Origin: a virus
DNA length: 62,233 bases
Strand: one strand, 5' to 3'
Virus record (IMG/VR): IMGVR_UViG_3300025030_000016
Coordinates: 1-62,233 of that record
Below the pieces are notes generated by a model, which was not told where the DNA came from, searched no databases, and was given only the letters and a program-made list of their open reading frames with translations. The position numbers and the translations under genes are program-made. Positions 46,742 through 54,600 of the stretch are shown one piece after another (positions within the stretch are counted from its first letter, which is position 1; each line of letters opens with the position of its first letter).

Positions 46742-49597
46742 ATGGATTTTCTATCAAGGCTCCTCCCGACCGCGGGGCTTTATTGCACGGCCCGCCTCTT
46801 TCCCGGGGGCGGTTTCATCCACACCTTCCACTCATCCATCGCCGAAGCCGAGACGCACCTGAAGACCATGGACTCCCAGGGGCACACCATGTACCTGGCG
46901 CAGGCATCCTACTCCATGGAAGCCTACCAGAACTGGAGCGCCAACAAGGGGCTGGACCGCGGCGCCAAGCGCGCCGGCGAGCGCACCCAGCAAAACGCAG
47001 CATACCTCAGGAACTTCTTCATAGACATCGACTGCGGCGAGGAGAAGTTCGCCAAGGACCCGCACAAGGCGTACCCGAACCAGGTAGAGGCGACCAAGGA
47101 CCTGCGCCGCTTCGTGTCCGAGACAGGTTTCCCCTTCCCTGCTCTGGTCTCCTCAGGCCACGGCCTCTACGCCCACTGGACCATCTCGGAAGACATCCCC
47201 GCCCTGCAGTGGAAGGCTCTGGCCGACATCTTCAAGCAGGTGCTGGTCAAGCACAAGTTCCGGCAGGACCCCTCCAGAACCTCCGACTCCGCTTCGGTGC
47301 TGCGCCCTGTAGGGACGCACAACCGGAAGACCAGCGAGGTGAAGGACGTGAAGGTCCTGGTCGAGGGGACGGACATCTCGCTCGCCACCTGGATAAAGAT
47401 TCTGGAGGCAGCAGCTGCCGGTGCCAAGGTGATGGCCCCCGCCCTCGCCATCCCGTCGCAGTTTCGAGGCATCAACGACGAGTTCACGGCAGGGCTCGAA
47501 GGGCCTCCCGCCTCGGCCCTGAAGGTCGCCGCCAAGTGCGCCCAGATCGGCTGGATCAAGAGCACCAAGGGGGACGTCTCGGAGCCGTTGTGGTACGCGG
47601 CCATCGGCCTCCTGCGCTACTGCGTCGAGGGTCCGGAGCTGATCCACGAGTGGAGTACCGGCCACCCCGACTACTCGGTGGAGGTGACCGACAACAAGAT
47701 CCAGCACCACATCGACTCCGGCGTCGGCCCCACGACCTGCGCCAAGTTCGCCTCGGAGAACCGGCAGCTCTGCGTGGGCTGCCCCTCCGCCAACAAGGTC
47801 AAGAGTCCCATCGTCTTGGGCCGCCCCGAGATGGAGAACTCCGCCGTCGTCACTGAAGAGGAGGACTCGTTCCAGCCCTACGGCTACCGGCGCGCTCCGG
47901 ACGGGGTCTACTTCGACGCCGACGACGCAGCACCCCTCAGGATTTACCCCTACGACATCTACCCTACGCGCATCGCCATGGACCAGAGCTTAGGCTACGA
48001 GACCGTGACCATCCGGCACCAGTTGCCGGTCTCCGGCGACTATCGAGAGTTCACCCTGCGCAGTGCGCTTCTGCACGACCAAAAGACTATGCTCATGCAC
48101 CTGGCCGACAACCACGTCCAGGTGAGCGGAAAGGAGGAACGAATCCGGATGAACAGCTATCTGGACCAATACATGGCGAGACTCAGGAGCATGAAGAACA
48201 TGTCGACTCTGCACTCCCAGATGGGGTGGCGGGCCGACGGCCTGGATCAGGCCTTCGTTTTGGGCGAGAACACCTACAAAATTGACGGAACCACGGAGGT
48301 AACTGGATTTGCCAAGAACATACCTGAAGTCGCCAAAGCATTCCACCCCCAAGGGGACCTCGCAGAGTGGTCGGAAGCGACTGCGGCCCTGGGTCTCGCC
48401 GGCATGGAGCCGTTCGCGTTCGCGTTTCTCGCCGGCGCTTTCGGCGCACCGCTCATGCGGTTTACTGGCTATGCGGGTGCGGTCGTTGCACTTGTCGGCC
48501 ATACAGGCATCGGCAAGACTCTGGCGGGCGAGTGGATCTTGTCCACCTACGGCGACCCCCGCCAGCTCTCACTCCTCAAAAACGACACCGTCAACGCCCT
48601 GGTCTCCCGCCTGGGCCTCTATGGCTCTCTCCCTCTTTACCTCGATGAGGTGAGTAACATCGAGGGGCAGGAGCTCTCGGACCTTCTGTACCGCATCACC
48701 CAGGGAAGGGACAAGGCGCGCCTGGGGCGCGACTCCCGGGAGAAGGCGGTCCTTAACTCGTGGAACACCGTCGCAGTGGCGAGCTCCAACCACTCGCTGG
48801 TGGACAAGCTCTCCACGCTGAAGGCCGACTCCTCGGCCGAGATCAACAGGATCATGGAGGTCTGCTGCCGCCCGGTGTTGACCTTCGGCCGGAACGAGGC
48901 CACCGCCGTCTACCGCACCTTTCACCAGAACTACGGCACCGCGGGGCCGCTCTATGCGGCGTACCTTGCCGAGCACCAGGCCGAGCACCGGGACAAGCTG
49001 GACGCCATCACCAAGAAGATCGACGCCATGAGTAACGCCAGCGCCGACGAGAGGTTCTGGTCCGCCATGAGCGGGGTCGCCATCTACGGCGGCATGATCG
49101 CCAAGAGCCTGGGGTTGATCAAGTTCGAGGTGACACCTATCTTGGTGTGGCTGGTGGATCGCATCAAGGAGATGCAGGGCGAGAAGGCAGAGCTGGTATC
49201 CTCGCAGGTGGACGTCCTGGGCCAGTTCCTGGACGAGGCCGCAGCAGGCATCATGGTCACCTCCGGCGACGACACCAAGCTCTGCTCGGTGCTGCGCGAG
49301 CCCAGAGGTCCTCTGGTGGGCCGCATCATGGTGGAGAAGAACATACTCCTGATCTCCCGCCAGGCACTGAAGAAATACCTGGACAAGCACTACGGGAGCT
49401 ACACCGACCTGAAGAACGAGTTGCAGGATTTAGGCGCCCTGAAGAGCTCCGACACCCGCAGGGTCTTGGGTTCCGGCACTTACATCGCCGGGTCGCAGCA
49501 GCCGGTCTGGGTGGTCGATCTGAACTGCCCTGCTCTCGGGCGCAAGGTCCTGACGCTGGTGTCGGACATCAACGAGGGGAGAAGGAGAGCAGAATAA
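46742..49597 (+). CDS. Primase-helicase (AEP-type primase plus DUF927-like helicase)
   Basis: A 951-aa protein. I chose ATG 46742 (MDFLSRLLPT), 10 nt after GGAGG. The N-terminal part has an archaeal-eukaryotic primase look: FIDID (D95, D97), SSGHGLYAHW and SVLRPVGTHNRKT. The C-terminal part is a DUF927-like helicase: GHTGIGKT (586-593), LDEV (634-637) and an AAA-like remainder. It would unwind the fork and prime DNA synthesis. A long Cys-containing middle part (CVGCPSANKVK) may bind zinc. Confidence 0.87.
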   Translation: MDFLSRLLPTAGLYCTARLFPGGGFIHTFHSSIAEAETHLKTMDSQGHTMYLAQASYSMEAYQNWSANKGLDRGAKRAGERTQQNAAYLRNFFIDIDCGEEKFAKDPHKAYPNQVEATKDLRRFVSETGFPFPALVSSGHGLYAHWTISEDIPALQWKALADIFKQVLVKHKFRQDPSRTSDSASVLRPVGTHNRKTSEVKDVKVLVEGTDISLATWIKILEAAAAGAKVMAPALAIPSQFRGINDEFTAGLEGPPASALKVAAKCAQIGWIKSTKGDVSEPLWYAAIGLLRYCVEGPELIHEWSTGHPDYSVEVTDNKIQHHIDSGVGPTTCAKFASENRQLCVGCPSANKVKSPIVLGRPEMENSAVVTEEEDSFQPYGYRRAPDGVYFDADDAAPLRIYPYDIYPTRIAMDQSLGYETVTIRHQLPVSGDYREFTLRSALLHDQKTMLMHLADNHVQVSGKEERIRMNSYLDQYMARLRSMKNMSTLHSQMGWRADGLDQAFVLGENTYKIDGTTEVTGFAKNIPEVAKAFHPQGDLAEWSEATAALGLAGMEPFAFAFLAGAFGAPLMRFTGYAGAVVALVGHTGIGKTLAGEWILSTYGDPRQLSLLKNDTVNALVSRLGLYGSLPLYLDEVSNIEGQELSDLLYRITQGRDKARLGRDSREKAVLNSWNTVAVASSNHSLVDKLSTLKADSSAEINRIMEVCCRPVLTFGRNEATAVYRTFHQNYGTAGPLYAAYLAEHQAEHRDKLDAITKKIDAMSNASADERFWSAMSGVAIYGGMIAKSLGLIKFEVTPILVWLVDRIKEMQGEKAELVSSQVDVLGQFLDEAAAGIMVTSGDDTKLCSVLREPRGPLVGRIMVEKNILLISRQALKKYLDKHYGSYTDLKNELQDLGALKSSDTRRVLGSGTYIAGSQQPVWVVDLNCPALGRKVLTLVSDINEGRRRAE

Positions 49598-49618
49598 GGT
49601 TGACAGCGTGTCAACCTT
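49596..49618. promoter_or_regulatory. Perfect inverted repeat overlapping a -35 box (operator)
   Basis: Ten-bp arms AAGGTTGACA and TGTCAACCTT separated by GCG. The left arm contains TTGACA (49600-49605), so a bound regulator would block RNA polymerase. Confidence 0.7.
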
Positions 49619-49629
49619 TGAGCTAGGAT
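49600..49629 (+). promoter_or_regulatory. Promoter for the HTH-HNH gene
   Basis: TTGACA (49600-49605), an 18-nt spacer and TAGGAT (49624-49629). ATG 49635 lies about at the expected transcription start, so the mRNA may be leaderless. Confidence 0.5.
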
Positions 49630-49634
49630 GCCGT

Positions 49635-50057
49635 ATGTCATTTAAACGCGATCCAAAATTTGATGAGGCTGCACGGATGTACGATGCCGGTATGTCCGTG
49701 CAGAACGTAGCTGATTTCTACGGTGTTACCAGACAGTCTATGTGGAAGAGCCTCAAGCGCAGGACGACGCTCCGCCCCCAACTACGGTTTGGCGCTGATA
49801 ATCACTTCACCCGAGAAGGCGTGACCCCTAAAGATAGAGCGCACAACCTCTGCGAGCAAGCGATGAAGAGGCGGGTAATCGTTGCCCAGCCCTGCGAGGT
49901 TTGCGGGTTCGCAGGTAAGGCTAAAGACGGGCGTAATCTTGTTCAGGCTCACCACGACGACTACAACAAACCCCTTGAAGTGCGCTGGCTCTGCCAGAAG
50001 CACCACCATGAGTGGCACAAGCACAATTTACCAATTCCATTTAGTGAGGGAGATTGA
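49635..50057 (+). CDS. HTH plus HNH-like zinc-finger protein
   Basis: A 140-aa protein. An N-terminal HTH (EAARMYDAGMSVQNVADFYGVTRQSMWKSLKRR) is followed by a Cys/His part (PCEVCG...VQAHHDDYNKPLEVRWLCQKHHHEWHK) like phage HNH endonucleases. I chose ATG 49635; there is no strong SD, and a GTG at 49608 falls inside the operator. Probably a homing endonuclease or self-regulating factor. Confidence 0.75.
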   Translation: MSFKRDPKFDEAARMYDAGMSVQNVADFYGVTRQSMWKSLKRRTTLRPQLRFGADNHFTREGVTPKDRAHNLCEQAMKRRVIVAQPCEVCGFAGKAKDGRNLVQAHHDDYNKPLEVRWLCQKHHHEWHKHNLPIPFSEGD

Positions 50058-51245
50058 ATGTGGATATTACCAAACCGACTCTTGTCTCAATATGCACAGG
50101 CTACGGGGGGCTGGAACTCGGCATCGAAAGAGCAATTGGCCGAAAGTGCCTCACACTCGCTGCATCAGAGATCGAAGCATGGGCCATCGAAAACCTGGTT
50201 GCGAAAATGGAAGCAGGGCTTCTGCCCCCGGCTCCAATCTGGAGCGATCTGCGAACCTTTCCGGCAAGACCATTTCACGGCTTGGTGGACATCCTGTGCG
50301 GCGGCTATCCTTGTCAGGATTTTTCGGCAGCAGGTAAGCGCGCCGGATTCGACGGGGAGAAGGGTAAGATCTGGGGGTATGTGCGTACTCTCGTTCGAGA
50401 CATGCAACCGCGATTCTGCTTTTTCGAAAATGTCTCCGGGCACATCTCGCTTGGACTCTCCACAGTCCTCAGCGACCTGGAAGAAGATGGTTACCGCACA
50501 GAGTGGGGAGTATTCTCAGCGGCTGAAGTCGGCGCGCCTCACCAGCGCAAACGGGTGTTCATCCTTGCGGCAAGAGCCGGGGTCGTACCCGACTCCGGCT
50601 GCCAGGGACTACAAGAACACTTCAGAGAACCCGGAACACAACGAGGCGAGGTGGGAACACTCCAGGGGCAAGACGCTGCCGGAGTTTGTGAAACATGGCC
50701 CTCACGCCCTGGAGAGCCGCAGCACTGGTGGGAGCCTCCAAGAACAGTGGCCCACAGCCACAAGCAACATGATGACGGGAGCGGGGACTGCGGGGCGGGA
50801 AGGCGGGATGAATTTGCAGACGAAAGTCTCGGGGAAGCTCAACCCCCGTTGGGTCGAGACTCTCATGGGACTTCCCGTAGGCTGGACCATGCCGAGCTGT
50901 TCAGCACCTGTGACAATCGAGTCGATGAACTGCGCCTGCTTGGAAACGGCGTCGTGCCTGCCACCGCTGAGAAGGCTTGGCGAGTTCTCTACGGGAGACT
51001 CGTGGGGAACTCGCCGAGTCACCACTAACGGCGGCAACGGGAACCCTGAGAGGTTCGACGACAAGAAGAGTCGGTTGGAGGATCAGGTTTACTGGCCCAC
51101 CATCCGCGCCTCGGATGCCGACCCTGGCATCACCGTAGGGCGGCTTGAAGGCGAACTTGGAGGCCGTCTCTACGACAAAGAGACTGGCAGGAACTGCCAG
51201 TACGGTCTGACTCAGCAGGTCCAGCTGGCAGGAGGCCTCGCATGA
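50058..51245 (+). CDS. Overlapping ORF on the methyltransferase gene, MTase-like C-terminus in the second frame
   Basis: A 395-codon frame, one base off the methyltransferase frame, runs without stop from ATG 50058 (GGGAG upstream). Its later part holds motifs typical of phage cytosine MTase C-termini: SYPTPAARDYK, QWPTATSNMM, KLNPRWVETLMGLPVGWT, YWPTIRASDAD and GLTQQVQLAGG. It goes on for 72 codons after the MTase stop, and its TGA overlaps the Nudix ATG (ATGA). Either it is translated by frameshifting, or as an overlapping gene, or it marks an ancient pair of compensating indels. Confidence 0.45.
   Translation: MWILPNRLLSQYAQATGGWNSASKEQLAESASHSLHQRSKHGPSKTWLRKWKQGFCPRLQSGAICEPFRQDHFTAWWTSCAAAILVRIFRQQVSAPDSTGRRVRSGGMCVLSFETCNRDSAFSKMSPGTSRLDSPQSSATWKKMVTAQSGEYSQRLKSARLTSANGCSSLRQEPGSYPTPAARDYKNTSENPEHNEARWEHSRGKTLPEFVKHGPHALESRSTGGSLQEQWPTATSNMMTGAGTAGREGGMNLQTKVSGKLNPRWVETLMGLPVGWTMPSCSAPVTIESMNCACLETASCLPPLRRLGEFSTGDSWGTRRVTTNGGNGNPERFDDKKSRLEDQVYWPTIRASDADPGITVGRLEGELGGRLYDKETGRNCQYGLTQQVQLAGGLA
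50060..51028 (+). CDS. DNA (cytosine-5) methyltransferase
   Basis: A 322-aa C5-methyltransferase. I chose GTG 50060 because GGAG lies 7 nt upstream; TTG 50054 overlaps the previous stop and is an alternative. Motif I is ICTGYGGLELG (11-21), motif IV GGYPCQ with Cys85, motif VI FFENVSG (121-127), motif VIII QRKRVFILA (162-170) and motif X LGNGVVPATA (294-303). It probably methylates phage DNA against host restriction. The target-recognition region in this frame is oddly unlike known TRDs, while the overlapping frame carries MTase-like sequence. Confidence 0.88.
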   Translation: MDITKPTLVSICTGYGGLELGIERAIGRKCLTLAASEIEAWAIENLVAKMEAGLLPPAPIWSDLRTFPARPFHGLVDILCGGYPCQDFSAAGKRAGFDGEKGKIWGYVRTLVRDMQPRFCFFENVSGHISLGLSTVLSDLEEDGYRTEWGVFSAAEVGAPHQRKRVFILAARAGVVPDSGCQGLQEHFREPGTQRGEVGTLQGQDAAGVCETWPSRPGEPQHWWEPPRTVAHSHKQHDDGSGDCGAGRRDEFADESLGEAQPPLGRDSHGTSRRLDHAELFSTCDNRVDELRLLGNGVVPATAEKAWRVLYGRLVGNSPSHH

Positions 51246-51649
51246 TCCACTACGTCCTAGGCTTCGCCTTCACTGAAGACCGGCAGAAGGTGGTCCTGAT
51301 CAGGAAGAACAGAGGGCCGGTCGAACTGCACGACCTCCTGAACGGCGTCGGAGGCAAGATCGAGCCGCATGAAACGACTTACGACGCCATGAGCCGAGAG
51401 TTCGCCGAGGAGACGGGAGTTCAGGCGCTGGATTGGCGCTACCGCGGCTGCTTCTCAGGCCCGGGCTACAGCGTCAAGGTCTTCTCCGCCTTCAGCGACG
51501 AGATCCTGAAGGCCAGAACCGTGGAGGACGAGGAGGTGGAGATCGTCGATCTGCCTCAAGGGGTGCCGCAGCCCTGCCCCAACGTCCCGCTCCTGGTGGG
51601 ACTCTGCCTTAACCCGAGGGTTAAGCGATTCAGTTTTGAGGAGGAGTAG
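51242..51649 (+). CDS. Nudix hydrolase
   Basis: A 135-aa protein with a complete Nudix box GX5EX7REUXEEXGU at residues 38-60 (G38, E44, R52, E53, E56, E57, G59). It would hydrolyse a nucleoside diphosphate linked to another group; the substrate is unknown, perhaps a modified dNTP. ATG 51242 overlaps the stop of the second frame of the methyltransferase locus. It ends the plus-strand region. Confidence 0.93.
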   Translation: MIHYVLGFAFTEDRQKVVLIRKNRGPVELHDLLNGVGGKIEPHETTYDAMSREFAEETGVQALDWRYRGCFSGPGYSVKVFSAFSDEILKARTVEDEEVEIVDLPQGVPQPCPNVPLLVGLCLNPRVKRFSFEEE

Positions 51650-51663
51650 GTTCGGCCTACTCC
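51643..51663. other. Hairpin at convergent gene ends
   Basis: An 8-bp inverted repeat GGAGTAGG/CCTACTCC with a 5-nt loop contains the TAG stops of both the Nudix gene and the giant minus-strand gene. There is no clear T-run on either side. It may protect both mRNA ends. Confidence 0.6.
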
Positions 51664-54600
51664 CCCCTCACCTTCTCCTGAATCAGTTTCTCCCGCTCCG
51701 TGAGTATGCCGGAGCGGGCTCTGATCCCCCGCTTCACCGCCTCCAGCAACTCCGACTGCGCGATCTTCATCTCGGGCTGCTTCTCCCCCCAGGCGTTGAT
51801 CGCCTCCAGAGCCTCCTCCCTCGCCTCGAAATCCCCCTCCATGGTTGCCTCGGTCATCCGGCGCACCAGAAGTGAGCGTCTCTGCCTGAGCTCCACGGTG
51901 AGCCCTGACATGGCGCGCCGCTCGTCCTGCGCCAGCGACACCTCAGTCGGGTTGATCCCCAGAAGCTGCAGGGCGATGCTGACCGGCGAGACGTCCTCCG
52001 GCTGGATCAGGGTGTTTCCTCCCGCACCCACGGCGCCCCGCTCCGTGAGGTTGTACGCCTTGGCGAAATCCTTGACGACCTTGGGGGAGGAGGCGGTGAC
52101 CGCCAGCCCCAGATCCCCGTCGCTCAGAGCATCTATGGCGCGCATGGAGTCGGAGGCGATGCCGAAAGCAGGACCCAGAACCCTCCCCGCATACCACTGA
52201 GCCTTCTGCGTGCCGGAGAGTCCCGGGGGCGGCTCTCCCGAGATCACGTTCGCCATGCCGCCCAGACCCACCCTCTTGGAGATGTCCGCGCCCAGCATGG
52301 CCGGGAGGCCCTTCAGGAAGGCGTTGCCGGCGGTGTCGCCGACCGCTTCCCGCACCATGTTCTCGAACTCCCGCTTGGGCTCCCATGGGTCGTCGGGGTC
52401 GCCGAAGGCTGCGGCAAGCCCCGCCCAGATCGCGCTGGTCACGGTGTTGGAGGCGAGGAGCGCCACGGGAGTCCCTGCGGCGCCTGCAAGCCCCATGCTC
52501 ATGCCGGTCATGTAGGCCAGCTCCTTGCGGGCCTCACCCCACCCCTTCTCGCCGTAGGCATCCTTGGCGAGCTGCACCATCTTGCCCAGCATGTGCAGCC
52601 TGAAGAACTGGAACTGCCCCAGGATGCGCCCCGTGTTGCCCCGCAGAAGCCCCGGCCGGTTCTGGCTGGAGAAGTCGGCCAGGGTGTCGTCGATGATGTT
52701 GGAGGCATAGTCGTTCGCCTCCATGAAGTCCTTGCCGTGGGAGAGCGCCAGCTGGAAGGAGGAGACCGCCGCCGCGCGCCGGGAACCTGTCTCCGACTTC
52801 TGCATGAAGAAGGCTCCCTTGTTCACTACGTCGTCCAGCATCTTCTGCCCGTCCGAGGCCCCGGTGATCAGGTCCTGCAAGGCGTGCGAGGAGGAGAGGT
52901 CCAGCATCCCCTGGAGTCCCAGGGTCTTCAGGATCAGGAGGCGCTTACCCTTGTCGTCGAAGCCGTTGTAGAGCGCCTGCATCGCCTTGCGAAGCCCTGC
53001 CTTCTCGGCGGGGAGGGCCTTGCGCTCCTGCTGGATCAGGTCGTAGAGCCGCTCGCCTGCATTCTCGTGCGCCACGTTGAACGCCTCGATCTTCTCGTCG
53101 GAGAATTCGCCGGCCAGATACCTCTTGGCCTCTTTCACATAGGCGCCGAACGCCTTGGTGACCCCGTAGCGCGCCGCCATCTTGGGGATGGTGGTCATGA
53201 AGGGCTGCGACCACTGCACCGCCCAGACCGAGGGGCTGGAGAGGTACCAGAGGAAGGTCGCCTTCCCCACAGCCTTGGTGAACTCGTTGACCTTCTCGGC
53301 GTTATGCTGCATCTCCAGACGGTACAGGTTGTCCTTCAGGCTGGACATCCTCTCCACGGCATGGGGTGACCAGTCGGCCGAGGGGTCCTGGTAGGCCTTG
53401 ATGCTGTTGTTCATGTCGCGGAAGCTCTGGTCGATCGCGGTGCCGTACTTCAGATTCGCAATCGCCCTAGCTGACTTGGCGACGTAGGTGGCGTAGGAGC
53501 GCAGCGCGTCGGTGGAGTAGCCCTCGACCCCCTCACGCTTCAGGGAGTGACCGGCCACCGAGTAGCGGGGCATGGTCTGAAGCCTGGCCGCCTTGAAGTC
53601 GTCCATGAGCGCGTCCAGTGCCTCTCCGGAGAGACCCCTCGCCTCGGCCGCCATCTTCATCTTCTCCAAGAAGGCCAGCGGGATGTTGGTGACGTTACGG
53701 TCCCCCTCGGTCTGAAGATCGTAGACCGGGAACACTCCGGCCTCGCCGCGGATGCGAGCCACGGCATCCATCGCCTGCTGCTTGGTCTCGAAGAACTCGG
53801 TCTTGACCCGCTTCTCGGAGTCGGCCTCAAGGGTGCGCACCACATGGTCGCCGAAGCGCATGAGGGGCGCGTAGTCCCCCTTCAGTTGCCCGCGGTCGGA
53901 GTTGATCATGGCGATCTGCTCCGCGAGGCTCATGGCGTCGGCGCCGTGCTTCTCGTACATCTTGCCGATGCCGTCGGCGTCCAGTTTCCATAACTGCTCG
54001 GAAAGCTGCTCCGCCAGGTCGAAAGCCTCGTCGCCGAAGGAGGCGCGCAGGGGTTCCAGCTGCGCCGCGCGGAACTGCTCGGAGAGGACTTTCATGTGGT
54101 CGATGATCTTCTGCTGCACCCGGCGCTGTTCAGGGTTGAGCTTCTTCCAGAGGGCTGCGATCTCGGCCCGGGCCTCGCCCAAGGTCTTGCCGGTCTGCTC
54201 CAGCTTCCCTGACTCTTTCCACGACGCCTCGGTCCAGCCAGCGTTCCTGCCGTCGGCGTGCTGCTCGTAGAGGGTCGCCTTCAGGGTCAGGTCGTCGAAC
54301 GCCTTATGCTCAGCGTCGGTCTTGAAGGCCTTCTCGAACTCCAGCCGGATGGTCTGCGCTCTTGTGGGGGGCTCGTCACCCGCCGCAGCCTTGGCCCGTT
54401 TCTGCCTGAGATAAGTCTCCAGGTGCGCCTTGATGGGGGCGTAGAGCGGCATGGACTGAGCCATGCGGATGGTCCGGTCCACTGGCATGACAGCGCGCCA
54501 GATGTTCCCCGAGAGGTCGGAGAGGACCCTCTTGGCGACCTGCCCGTCCAACTTTTTGGTGAAGGCGGTGAGCGCCTTGGGGTCAGAGAGAGTGCGAGCG

